Below, piece after piece: positions 13,087-26,200 of a stretch of 64,000 bases of DNA (position 1 is the first letter of the stretch; every line of letters begins with the position of its first letter). The notes under the pieces were generated by a model. The model did no database searches and was not told the DNA's origin. It saw nothing but the letters and a program-made list of their open reading frames with translations. A program made the position numbers and the translations under genes. Origin of the DNA: Cyprinodon diabolis (taxonomy: Eukaryota; Chordata; Actinopteri; Cyprinodontiformes; Cyprinodontidae); the NCBI GenBank assembly GCA_030533445.1, contig CM060078.1:22096591-22160590 (forward strand), read 5' to 3'.

Positions 13087-16000
13087 TCACTGGAGTCCCC
13101 CAGACAGGTGGTCTTCTCTGTAGGTCAAGTAGCTGATCAGTCTGGGAGGGAAAGGAACAGCAGCCATGGCTTCTTGGTCGTTCAGTATCCTGGTGTCCAT
13201 TCTACTTCTGACTACGAGTCGACACAAATGCTGCAGGGAACGGGGCTCGCCTGGGATAAAGGTAAAATTAATTACTCCATCTACCCAGGATATCAAATCA
13301 AATCGTCTCTGTCTCAGTCATGTGTTCAGATTTACTCAGTAAAGTAGAAATCTCTTCCCACTGTGGAGTCCTCTCCAGGATGCGTTGCAGGTTGAAACAG
13401 ATGCTGATGTGGCTCACATAGTCCAGAAGGATCCTTACAACACTGCCTGCCAGATGAGCAAGCCAGGACACCGACACAAACTCACAGAACTGAAGAAAAA
13501 AAAGATCAGGAACTTTTATTTCCCCCACTGTAGCGAGAAGATAAGGATGCATGTGTGTCAATTCATACTGATGTCACATTAGGCTGACAGTAAATCTTGT
13601 AGGCCTGGTTATGGAGGTCAGTCCAGGTACTGTCCATATCTTCATTTTTGTTATGGCAGCACTCAAAGCACCTAGAGGAAGCATGGGAGGTAAAACCTTT
13701 TTTATATTTTGTATGCATTTCATAATTTAAACATTTTGATAATGGGTTAGAATACGTGCTTGTGAGCCTGATAGCCGCTGTTGAGCAGTAGTCTTAACAT
13801 GGCGGGGTCTCTGAGACAGTAGTGAAGGGCGGTGGGGAAAACCGTGTTGTTGATCACTCGGAAATAACAGTTGACATCAGCTCCGTAAGACAGCAGCAGC
13901 TTCACCATCTCATACCTGGACATAGTTGCTCGTTTTAGGGAAACCAGCATTAAATGTACATCAGGAAAAACACGCTAAATACATCCTGCAGACCTCTCTG
14001 CCCGTACAGCAACCAAGATGCAATGTAGAGGGTCTAGGTCTGTTCTTGCTCCAGCCTTCAGCAAGGTTTCAGCACAGGTGATGTCGCCGTTGGAAACAGC
14101 AAAGTACAAAGCGGTCTTCCTCAGGTCGCCATAATTCTCTGTAAGATTTAAAAAGGTCAGTGGGAATGTATGGTAGCCCAAAACTGGACATCAATACAAA
14201 ACACAGTAGCTGCCAAAGAGAAGTGATAGCATTGTCTCCTACTATAATGTGATCTTATAAGATGAAGATCCCTATGGTAGATTATGCAGTGAAGGTGAGG
14301 AGGAAAATAACCTGAGAGCAGTAACTTTGAGACCTAACAAACCGGCACCCTACATGAAGATTTAAAATTACCATTTGGAAAGTTCAGACTTACTAGTATT
14401 ATTCACATTTATTTCAAAATCTCAAAGAACAAATAACATGTCATACTCGCAAGGAACTGCAGCTTTGGGAGGAGAAAATAGCTCTACGGTGCCCTCACTT
14501 GTGGACACCTGCACTCTCAAAGGTGCCTCTGCCCTAAAGCTATTTTTCTCCCCATGCAAACAAAAGCCCAAACCGGCCCCTAAACACTAACCCTTTGTTT
14601 GCACGTTCCTGCGGAGGGTCCGCCACATTAAGTGCCATCCCAGACCACATAGTGCATGCTCGCTAGAATTTGGCAGCAGGTTTTACAGCAAAATAGTGGC
14701 GTAAGGAACACATTCCTCCAAATGTAAGTTGGAGGAATGTTGGTTTGCTGCATCTTCATCACGCTGACACAAAATCACAAGTAAGTTATTTGAAAAAAAA
14801 CATATTTAATTGCAAAATGGAAGGTCCTCTTCTGTAAGCCTCTCCCTGATTGGCCCGTGCAGACATAGTCACACAGAAAGTAGTGTCAGGAAGACTTTAA
14901 TTTACAGCTTCATGTGATAGGTGAAGACAATTGCTGGAGGCAGGACAGTGGGTTAAGAGGAATTCACAGCAGTTCTTCCTGAAAAAGCCCTAATATTCCT
15001 CAATATGTGATGCTGTTCATCTTGTATAAGCATGGGCCAATCAGGAAGAGGCTGACAAAAAATGTTTGTCATGATCAAGTCTGAGCACTATGGAAGACGA
15101 TTAGGGCCACTGAAAAAATAAAAAAGTTTACTGATTTTTAAATTGTATTTCAGTTTAATATGGGAAAAAAGTCAGAATTCTTACCTTTTTTTTAGTTTTT
15201 TACCCAGATTTTTAACTTTTTTTCCCAGAAATCTGACTTTAATCTAAGAATTCTGACTTTTCTCAGAATTCTAACTTTTTTCCCATATTAAACTGAAATT
15301 AAATTTAAATATCAGTTAACTTTTTTTATTTTTTCAGTGGCCCAAATCCTCTTCCGTAGAGCACCAATGTAGTGCTTTTTAAAAGTTTTCACCTCCCTTA
15401 AAAATTTTTTTCTTTTGTATGTAATCAGACCAGACTATACATGGATTTCGTTTTTTTAATGTAATAAACCAACTCAAGCTGAATGCAAAATGCAAAACTT
15501 AGTCATTTAGTTGAACTGGTCCACCTCTTAATCAAGTCTATAACCTGCTGCCAAAAAGATTTAAGCAATTTACATGAACATCTGGTGTCCTCTATTCTCA
15601 GACTATGTTTGATGAACGTGGTGATGCAAACATTCACTTATGTGGTTGCACCTACCAGAGATGTGTTTATCTAGCTGAGCATTTACATCAAAACCCTTCT
15701 GGATGAGAAGTTTGAGGCATTCAGTCTGTCCCCCGTCTGCAGCAGAGTGGACAGGGCTCTGGCCTGAGAGACGGATCGCTCTCTTTGTGGTGACCGGGAT
15801 AAGAGTGCGTAGGACTCTATGGGCGAAAAAAAAAAGAGGAAGCAACAAAGTGAAAAACACTAAACAGGAATTAGTCTGTGGTTAGAGTTACAGTGTTATT
15901 CAGAAACTGAGAAATTATATTAAACAAAGGGCCCTTTGTGGAGATTATATGGATCTCTGTTCTGCAGAACTTTTAACTCTGTTTTTTGCGTGTTGTGATG

Positions 16001-19000
16001 CAAAAAAATTTGTAGTAATTGTATTTAATCTTGAGCAAGTCTTTATTCCTAAACCGAATCTGGTGAAATATTATGAACTGTGTATGATTTCACATCTAAT
16101 GCATCAGAATGATGCATGGTGTTTCACCGCTGCATGGAGCAGAACTCACAGAATGTGCCCCTCATACGCAGCTCTGTGGATAGGGAGCTGACAGGCGTAG
16201 CTGGCAACGTTTGGGTTGGCTCCGTGCAGCAGAAGCAGCTTGACACAGTCCAGGTTCCCTGACCCAGATGCATCATAGAGGACTGTGTCCCCATTACTGG
16301 CCTGGACATTAACATCCCCACCTGGTGGAGGGCAGAAAAAATACAAATATATGGTAAAAAATAAAGAAACTATATAAAGTTGGATTATATGCACCTTAAA
16401 GAATTGAACAGTAGTATTTTGAGGTTTTACCATGCTTTATAAGAATTTCTAAGGCTTCAGTCTTGCCGTGCTCAGCTGCAATTCCCATAGCAGTCACTCC
16501 ATGACTGTCTCTGACAGAAACTTTAGCCCCATAACGAAGCAGCAGAGTCAGAATGGCGGGACAACCTACCTGAAAAACAAGAGAACACACCTGTTTAAAA
16601 AGGATTTATTATAGAAAATATTGCCTTCTATGCAGCAATATATATTTTTGATTAAAAGTGTCCAATAAAAACAAGAACATGTATGTTTTATAAATTCCTT
16701 TTAGAAAAAGGAAATGTCCTAATGTAGTTTGTTCTATATGTGTAGTGAGTTTGATTGACTCTATAGAAAAGTCTGGATTATAGCTCCGCTCACCTTTGCA
16801 GCTTCATGAGTTGCTGTCCATTTTGTGAGACACACCTGTTCCACGAAGGCCCTGCCCATGATGAGGGAATAAACGCTGTCATATGAACCCTGTCTCACTG
16901 CTACAACATGAACAAAACACAAGATGTGAGATTAAAAATCAAGTTTTCCTTCTTTTTTTTCTTTTTTTTTTTTTACAAATGACCAAAACCTTGACATGAA
17001 ATGATACTCTCTTAAACTTAGAAAAGCAAATGATGCCTACGTTATTGCAAAAATAAGAAATAGCTTACAGATACAGCTCAATATTATTGTTTATGTTTGT
17101 TTTTTGGCATTTAAGTAGTAATTTGTTGATTGCAGTATTCAACGAAGCAATGAGTGTATCATAAATCCTGGTCATGCGACATTTATTTCAGTGAACAACT
17201 ATCGTTTTTATAAAACAGATATTCTATTAAGTTCAGTATTGGTGCTTTCTTTCTAAACTAAATTACAGAGAGTGATAACATCTCATTTTTACAAGGGTTA
17301 CAAAGCATAAAAACATTCAATTGAAGAGTTCATCGTGGATTAATATATGAAAAATAATTTATTATTGTACCTGCATAATTTCTAAATAGAAATTAAGAAA
17401 AATCCTATTTTTGTTTTTGGAGATTTCTTTTTTTTATCTAGCTATGGCATTTTAACATATCCCTGAATAGAAAAAAACTAGAGACCATGGCAAAAAGAAA
17501 TGTGTGAAATGAGGCTACTAGGATAGTAGTAAAGCTCAATGTTCAAGAACCGATTAAGAGAGTTTTATCTTTTTATATTAACTATTGGTCCCCATTGAAA
17601 AAAACAATCCAACCCCGTTTTGGCATTTATTTAATAATATTTAGTTACTTAACACAATTATTTTATGTCCTACCCTGCTAACATCAAACAATTGTGTTAA
17701 AGTAACTAAATAAGATTAAGTAAATGCCAAAAATGGTTGCATTATTTTTTTCAGTCTTCACTCGCCAATACACTTTTTCAACTCTTACTAAATACTTTAT
17801 CACAAATATTAAGGCTATTTTTTTTTTGTTCTATTCCCTTCACTTAAATATTGGACCGTGTAAAGCTGACTACCTGTCTTGTCTGTTTTAGCAGTGTGAT
17901 TTTGTGTTACCGATGAGCAGAGGAGATTCATTCCTGCTGTTCGTGTTGTGTGGAGAGGCTCCGTGCTGCAGCAGCAACTTAATGTTTTCCACCCAGCCAG
18001 CCTTTGTTGCCAGCGTCAGAGCTGTTTCCCCATCCTTCGTCTGCTCTTCCAGGGTCATGTCTATGGATAGCATCACTGCAGGAATGAAGAATAAATAAAG
18101 AGGGGGTATAGAGATCTAACATTGAGCTAAACCTCTCAGTTACCCCCTGGTTTGCTTTCTTACCCTGCAGCACCACATGCAGCATTTCTGTCTTTGGTAG
18201 TACAGCTGCTGCATGCAGAGGCAGCCAGCCCCTGCTGTCACTCTCTCTGAAGGCAGACACACAGCAGGACAGTGCCTGCAGTGCAACCACATCACCTGTA
18301 AAGATAGAGGCAGTGATGCAAAGGATGCAATATTCAAGAGTGTGAATATATTACATTTATATGCACTGGAATAAAAATCACCATTGTGGTAGCATTATAG
18401 TAATATTATGAATGTGTTCATATACCTTAAACCTTTGCAAACGTTTTCACGTTCCAACCAGGAAGCTGGATTTTTTTATTTTTTTTTTACAATTTTATAT
18501 CAAACTCCAATTTAATGGAGTTCACAATTATAAAGTGAGAAGAAAATTTTAAGGATTTATTTACAAAAAAATTGTAGTGTTTTGCCTCCTTTCTTCTTAT
18601 AATCATGAGATAAAAGCCACTACGACCATTTCCCTTCAAAACCAATACCAATAGATATCCAGAAAGTGATACATGGTGATGGCAGCATCATGCTGAGGCT
18701 TTTCTTCAGTCAGAATAAGGAGGCTTTTTTTAAGTTAACGGTAGAGTAAATTTAATAGAATATGATAATGGTCCAATCAAAGTCTGCACAGAACTAGAAT
18801 GTGCTTTGTTAACAGAATAAAAGCATTAACATTCATGTTTGTAACGTTGCACAATCAGAAAGAGTTTAATGGATGTGTTGCTGTTTTTTCTTTTACCTTT
18901 GTTAATAGCCATCATTAGGTTCTTAAAGTTTTCACTGTTTGGTTGTTTCCTGGTGAACAAACATCATTTTACTTCAACACATATTCCTCAGAAAAACCTT

Positions 19001-19381
19001 CATCAGTAATAATGACTTTCATGCATAATTCGTTTTTTCCATACCGATCTGCTGACCCTGAACGTTGCAGCTTGTAGGCCTCCTGAATGCTCTCCAAGAT
19101 GGCAAACTTAAACAGCTCTTCGTTAATGTCTTCCTGTTCAAGGTCGTCCATTTCTACATAGTGGTAAAATATTATAAGAAAGCTTTGAATATGACATGTT
19201 TTAATACACACATACCTATAGCTTGTTTGCCTGTGGCATGCAGTTTGTTAAAATAACTCTTGCTAGAGTGAATGTTAAAAGCATTTTAGCTCCATGCAGC
19301 CATATCTGAGAATAAAGTTGTGCTTTATATCATTAGTAATGTTTGTCTCTCACCTTGAGTTCTCTGGTGTGTTGCCTCCAT
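13087..19381 (-). CDS. asb15: ankyrin repeat and SOCS box protein 15
   Basis: Ankyrin-repeat substrate adaptor whose SOCS box recruits Elongin B/C and Cullin-5 for ubiquitin transfer; ASB15 is a muscle-enriched member. Fourteen exons, 5' to 3': 19354-19381, 19045-19153, 18897-18949, 18164-18295, 17911-18075, 16794-16897, 16431-16569, 16150-16321, 15656-15816, 13994-14138, 13760-13915, 13569-13671, 13336-13489 and 13087-13250. Phases agree throughout and give 594 residues (human 588). Ankyrin units are plain ([71 protein letters not shown]). The C-terminal SOCS box is [14 protein letters not shown] with a final [10 protein letters not shown] segment. The intron at 13672-13759 needs a GC donor. 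lmod2 follows on the same strand, conserved with human 7q31. Confidence 0.92.
15083..15364. mobile_element. foldback element in asb15 intron
   Basis: Two arms of roughly 100 nt are inverted copies: GAGCACTATGGAAGACGATT at the left answers CCTCTTCCGTAGAGCAC at the right, followed inward by GGGCCACTGAAAAAATAAAA and its complement, then CAGTTTAATATGGGAAAAAA and its complement. The centre repeats AATTCTGACTTT. No reading frame. It is a palindromic MITE, placed between the asb15 exons at 15656 and 14138. Confidence 0.8.
18400..18850 (+). mobile_element. worn Tc1-like transposon fragment
   Basis: The reading [11 protein letters not shown] near 18678-18710 matches the conserved Tc1 transposase stretch GGGSIMVWGCF. 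The surrounding sequence is AT-rich with stops. A dead fragment in an asb15 intron; limits approximate. Confidence 0.45.
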
Positions 19382-22300
19382 GTTTTTGTTTTGCTGGGAC
19401 CTAGGCGGTCTGGGTTATTATTAGACTTGGCCTACTTTAAATGACGGAGTGTGCTGTCTGTCATTTTTTCACTTCTCTAACAGCCACACTGTGGCATTCA
19501 GATCTAATCATTTCAGTGACATGTAGATGAAATCCACATGACAAGTTTGTGCTGCGATGTCACACTTTATCTGTCGAGCACAGCGGATCTAGTGTTGCAA
19601 AAAAAATCTGCACTTTAGGTGGTACTGTTTTTAGCTCGAATATGATAAAAGCCTCAAAGACAAGAATCATGTAGTAAATTTGACAAAAACAAAAAAATGC
19701 TGCTTTTAATTTAGTTTTGAGTAACTTTTTTAGATTTGATCTTATTGGATCAGATGCAGGTCATATTTCTCTGAGGGGATCGAGAAAATAAGAACCTACT
19801 CTTCTGTACCACGAGCATCAAGAATGCAGAATGAGGAATTTTTATTGTAGTTATGAAACCCTTTTGAGATTTCATAAAGGGCTGGGATTGCCCTTATTAT
19901 GGGGGCTGAGGGGTGGAAAAACCCTGCAAATACATGAAAGCACAGCATATTTAAAAAGTTCTGCAAATACAAACATTTAGTTTGCAATCACAAAAAGGAG
20001 CATAGAAAACAGTTCAACTGTGACAGCAGTGTTCCTCTATTGAAAAATTTAGCTGTTGCATGCTTTTTTAAATCTATTTCTGTGTGTGCTAGTCTTAGCT
20101 TTGTTTTGCAATTATTTTTCTATTTGCTTTTGCACTCCAGGCTACTGTAATTTGACAGTAAGACAAGAAATTGTGTTTAAAGCCCCAGTCTATTTGAAGT
20201 CAGGTTAGGGAAGTTTAAACAGACCCGTACCCAGCCGCAGCATCCATATAACCAGGTACAAACTGGCATGTTTAAACCTGTGAGCCTAGATAGACCTTGT
20301 ACAGGGAATGTTAAGACAACACATTTTGTTTTTCTGTTGTCAGGACACACTAATGCCTCTCTTCTTTCCCCTGAATTTTCTACTTTCCTTTTTTCTTATT
20401 CTTCCCACCTTACTAGTATAGAAGTGTCTCCAACTGGTAAAGCTGGCATGAAATATTGTGTTTATAGTCATTAGTTCACCTTCTTTTTCAGCTGTGATAT
20501 TGTGGTGCACACACAGCTTAACCTTCACTGGCTAAAAAAAAAAGCAAGAGAAAATGTAAAATTAGTTATCATTGTTATTTTTGTTTGAGGTAGTAATTTA
20601 GCCAAGCTGTCATCTCGCTAAGGCAGCAACTTCTTGGAGCCTTCTTGTAACAACCATGGCTTTAAAAAACAAAAAACTAAAAGGGTCAACGATTCTCAAA
20701 CAATTAATCAATTAATAAAACATGTTAACTTCTTCTGAGTCTCAGTCTGGTTCACTCCAATCAGGCTTGTGATAATTTTACTAAGGTAAGATATCAGATA
20801 AATCCTTATTACCGATGCATTTCAGGATTAAAAGTGAACCCGTCTATTCACTCAGAGGAATGATTACATGGCTAAAACAGTTGAATGTCAAAACAGCCTC
20901 AGTCATGAGGCAGTTAATTTGATTAAAGGGATTTATTACTGGAACTAAAACATATCTCTCTGACATTTTAAGAAGTTTTTTTTTTTATTTAAATAGTTTA
21001 TTTTTAACCCTCTACCATAAAATAGTTCTTGACTAATTATTAACTGATTAGCTAAGGCCTTGCTATGACTACTCACCTTAAAACTCAATATTTAGATAAA
21101 ATTCCAGAGAGTGAATTCCCCCAGACCAGACAAGGATTTAACCACTTGAGATCATTTTGGGTTAAGAGGGTTATTCTTTATTGTAAGCTAAACTACTTTT
21201 ATCTCTTTCCATATAAAGTTGTGCAAAATTCTACTTTTTCCTCGACATGCTTTGGGAATTTGTTCAAATAGTATTTTTCATTGTGATCTTAATCAAACGA
21301 ATATTAATTTGATTTGCCATAAGGTAGATTCCCCGGTATACCTAATAAAACACCGGCAGCATTGCTTAAAGCTGGCAGACTCTTTGTTGCTGTGATTAAT
21401 AATCGCCATTGGGAAAGCAACATCCTTCCAATTCTCGAAATGTCCAATAGTAGGTCACTGTGCTGCAGTGAAAAAACAAGTTTGTCTGTTTTAGGAATTT
21501 TATTCATATCATTCTAACTAAATAATACTTAAGGATACATATAGTTATAATTTAGGTAACACTTTAGTTACGGGAAAAATGCTCTATTTTTGCAGGTATT
21601 TATTAAACATTTTCATAATTTTCGCTCTTTCATTTACAACGTGGGAAAAAACATCCTGAGAACCCTTAAAGCATTCTTGTGATGCTTTTTGACAGCCTGT
21701 AGCATCTAGTTATGCTTCTGTAATAAAACTGGATTTTCAGCCAAATTCTGCAACTTTATTTCTGTCACCTTTTATAATGATGTTCTCCAGCATAAAAGTC
21801 AACTTAATTAACTTATTTACTGCTTAAAAATGTTATCAGGTGTGAACAAAAAGTCATTAATGTCTAAAATGAAACAAGCTGCATTTGCCATATGCTTATA
21901 GCTCCTGCTGCCATCCAGACACTGGAAGCCATACTTAATTCAGGAGGTGCTCCTTATTGAGGGGACTGTTTATTTTCACTATTACAGTATAAGGTATATT
22001 AGAGCTGGAACTAACCATTTTTTTGCAAATCGATTAATTTGTCGATTATCTTTTCAATTTATCGATTAATAATTGAATAAGAAGACTTTTTACGTAATTA
22101 AACCAGGTGAAACTAAAACTGTTCCACTTGAGTTCTGGATAGAGCTCATTGACGGTTAAAAAAAGATTTTTATCTTAAATGCAAAATATAAAAAAAAAAA
22201 GTGCAATCTTGGTATAATTACTGCTCTAACTTTGTTGCTTTGTCAGCTTAAGGCATGTTTTACAATCTCTTGTTTAACATTAATTGATTATAAATTAGTG

Positions 22301-23292
22301 AAAGATTATTTCAAAAATCGATTAATCATGATTTATCCGATTCATTGTTTCAGCCCTAGTTATAATACTGTAAAGTATCAAGATAACCATATAACTTCTA
22401 AGGTTTTTTTCTAACTTGTTGCAGCATTAAGCTGTGTTTAAGTGAAACGGTACATTTTATTTCTGGCACTTTGAATTGTTTCAAACCAAAAGATGATCTT
22501 TCTGTAAACCCATTAGCAAAGACTAAGGCTGCTAATCTACTGCACAGCTTAATTAATGAATAATTAACCTGACATTAGCGTCTACTGTCCCACAGGGATA
22601 ACCCCGACATGAGGGCGAGCAAACAAAGTGTACTGTGCACAGGAAATAAAAGAGTTTGGTTATCATTTGCTTTCCTCATTTCCTGAATCTCTCTCTTGTG
22701 ACAGCTATTGATTTGATAATGGAAATCAATTATGGATAATGGCTTTTACGTGGGTCCACTTACTGGGGAGTATCAGGAGCAGGTTATGCTGCAAAACATT
22801 TGCAGATGCACACAAAAAATAGAACAGACAAATCCTCTAAAAAAAAATGAAATGAAAGTTTACATGATTAAATAAAGCAAGAAATAGCATGGAGGAACAT
22901 CTACAGCACTCTTCATTATTCTGTTCTCACTTCTACAAACAACAGCTTGGGGAATAACCCTGACATATTCCAAGTGAAATATTCTTACAGGAGAACAAGC
23001 ACCCACTTCTCCCGATGACCAAATTGATATGTGGGAGTTTATGGAAAAGTCTCAGACAGCGTCAGAGCGTGACATAATGACTCAGCTTGTAGGCGGCCTC
23101 TCCCCCACGTCAAAAGACCCCACCAGTTTGTCTGAAGTCAAAGCAGACTGCTGGCCAATCCTCGGGTTTCACTACACATTTGAACATCATCTACATGCAT
23201 GCAAACATGCACAGAGATCTAAGTTCTCTTTTTAAAGACAAAAGGCTGGATTTCATGTGCTGGAGTTAAGATACCTTTAAACTTTGCTCCAT
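19382..23292. other. intergenic region between asb15 and kitlg
   Basis: Two divergently transcribed genes flank this 3.9-kb stretch, so both promoters should lie in it. Apart from the hAT-type element at 22000-22358 I see no coding exons. Around 22.6-23.2 kb it is less repetitive, which may reflect regulatory DNA upstream of kitlg, but no specific site can be claimed. Confidence 0.5.
22000..22358. mobile_element. hAT-type MITE, copy A
   Basis: Same family as the copies at 40558 and 62776: TAGAGCTGGAACTAACC at the left, CAGCCCTA at the right, interior CAGGTGAAACTAAAACTGTT and TTCTGGATAGAGCTCATTGA, and paired ATCGATTAAT words near each end. The target duplication is no longer clear here (AGGTATAT and GTTATAAT). 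Confidence 0.75.
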
Positions 23293-26200
23293 ATGAGGAA
23301 GAAAGTAAGTACATCCTTTACATTTTAAATGCTATTTTGCTCAGAATGTAACTGTATGCTGGGCGCTTGACATATAAGATAACAGTCTCTTCTATATTCG
23401 TACACAGCTGTTTCAACTAATAATGGTTTTGCAGAAACCGACCCTTTTTAAATAAAAACATGCAGACAAACTAATAGAAATGTGAGATATTTTAACAGCA
23501 CAGCAGGAAAATGCCCTTCCTAGAGGGAAAACAAGACGTGGTCATAAATGCTCCTATCAGGAGATAATTTTCTACTCTAAGGACTTAATGGTTGCTGCAT
23601 GCAGTAATTTAAATATTTTATTTGTGTTTGCAGTTATTTTTTTTCTCAAGAAAGTTACTTAAAAATTATGATCCTAAATAGGGATTCTGATAATATATAT
23701 ATTTAAATTAAAACACAATGTCTCTGTTCGTTTGATTTGCTTAATTAAAACTTTTACAAATATTATTTTATGTTCAATAAAAAGAAATGAACCAAATTAT
23801 CAATACTGATCAGCTGTAATCAGTTCAACCTATTAACATTTTAAAACTTTTTTGCAAAAATAATAAGTTAAAGTTTATGTAAGACTTAATCTGACAGCTT
23901 TACAAAACTTGATACCCTGCTTCTTGTGTTTGTAATATTTCCCTTTTAATGATTTAATATTTGACACATTTATATTTACACTGCAGTTTTTCACCAATTC
24001 ACTCACACACTTACGGTGGCAAGCTACACTGGCCACAGCTGCCCCACAGCTGACTCACTGACAGAAGCCAGGCTGCCCTGTGACCACCATTAGTAGTCCA
24101 TTTGGGTGAAGTGTCTTGCCCAAGGACACAACAACAAAGAAAACCAGAGCTTGAACTGACAACCCTCTGGTTGCAGGGCAAACTCTTGTATCCAACACCA
24201 CTGTCACCCCAGTTTTTCATATATATGAATATGAAATATCTTAATGATTGTTTTGAAAGCCAATGAGCTTCAGAAAAGTGTTGATTGGGTTCCGGTTTAA
24301 GCCACAGAAATATTGGAATTTCTACACTTTCAGGTGCTTTTAATGCTAATAATTCTTTGTTTAAAAAATAATTTATAAACTTTAGACTATTTTTTTGCAA
24401 TAGTGAATACAGATGTCAAGATTTGAAATAATACAATGGTTTTAAAAGTACATCAAAAATAGAAAATTAAGTCTAATTCAAACTACTGACATCACGGGAG
24501 CTGTAAAGATCAAACCAATCAGCTTGCCTAAAATACGATAATAATAAAAAGAAAAAAACTAAATCTGATAGAATAACATAAAAAACTGAAGAATTTGCTG
24601 GGTGATAAAAAATCTAAACAAGTTCATTACTCTACGTAAAAAAAAAGTTTGTATAGGTGTTTGAATGATCACATACTAGACAAACTTCTGCAGACATTTT
24701 TTCTTCCTACTGAGCAAAACCCTGGAAGAACAGCACCCCTGGTAAAAAGCCCTTGCCCTCCACAAGGTATAATTTTCAGTGCAAGCGTTCTACTGTAAAT
24801 ACAACCCAACTATATATGTATGTTGATGTCATCTAATCTGGGGTGAGACAATAATCTTTGGTATCAATATTCTGGATTTAGATCATCAGCACAACTTGTG
24901 TCCTCTGGGGTCTATTTTCAAGTTTCCATCTCTGTTCTGGGAAATTTGGAACGCCAATCACTGATGATGTGAACAAGCTGTCCGTGTTGGTGAGAGTATT
25001 ATCGTGCTGTTTCACTCTGAAAGCATACCTGTCTGAAATGGCTCTAATGCTTTTCTTTTCTTTCTTTATTTCCACTGCAGAAGCAGAATATCCCCTCTGA
25101 TTATGAGATTCCTGTTAGTTATATTCCCAAAGAGGTGGTAAGTATAACAAACATATTAGAATAAGATCAATCAGGAAAGAGGAATTTTATGTTAACTAAG
25201 AAGGTTTTCTGATTGTTTACGTGCATGACAGGCCGGCACGTGCTGGGTGGTTCTAAATATCTATCCTTTGGAGCAAAGTCTTCGAAAGCTGGCCAGTATG
25301 TTTGGTTCCATGTCTTCCAACAAAGATAACATAATTGTCTTCATTGCAATGCTGAAGAGTTTACGCTTCACCTTTGAACACGAAGAGCTGGTGGGTAACA
25401 AGGAGCTTCACGCACTACATGCCCTTTAAATGCAAATGTGATGTTTTACTTATTAGGTTAAAAAGATTTCAAATGACTTTTATTCTGAGAGGCATCTCTG
25501 AAGTCAAGACAAAGCAAAGGTTTAGGGATTGCTTTGCACATTTAATTGCATTACTGAATGGTTTCAGGATGTTTTTTTTTTTTTTTTGGCTGATCCCCCC
25601 AGGAAACAGCAATGCAAGTCTTCCAGTGTCACTACCAAGAAAAGAGCTTACTGTCTGGACTTTACTTTGACTACATCCAAGACCTCTTACATGTTGCAAC
25701 GCATGGAACATCAACCTTATCATGCAAGCCACCACCTTGCCTTAATCATCAACAAACACCAGGTACATCTTTCATTTGGATTTCTAAACAGTTTTATTTA
25801 AGCAAACACTTGAAAAACCCAAAGGAAAAAAAATATATACAATTATTGATTGAATGTTGTTCAATAAGCATGATGTCATGCTTACCCACTATCATTTTTC
25901 CCGTGTCTAAGCATATTTCATTACAGCTGCAATGATTCTCTTTTTGCAGAAGGTCAGGAGAAGAGTCGTAAACACAGCTGGTTAAAGAGAAGCCCCTTGC
26001 TTTTGGTGATAATACCGTTCATAGCCTGTGTTGTGCTGATAGTTTGGCAGGTAAGAAGAACTATTTAATGTTTAGGGGATTATAACTATTCCTCAAAACA
26101 TATTTGTACATTTTAAAATGCAACTTGGAAATAGAAATATGGACTTTTACTGATCCTTAATGAGCTGTTTGTTTGGGGTTTTTTTTTTTTGTTCTCGGAA

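Noticed and set aside
14440..14720. A possible foldback element in asb15 intron (GGAGAAAATAGCT with its complement)
   Set aside because: Only short arms match, and no flanking duplication was found.
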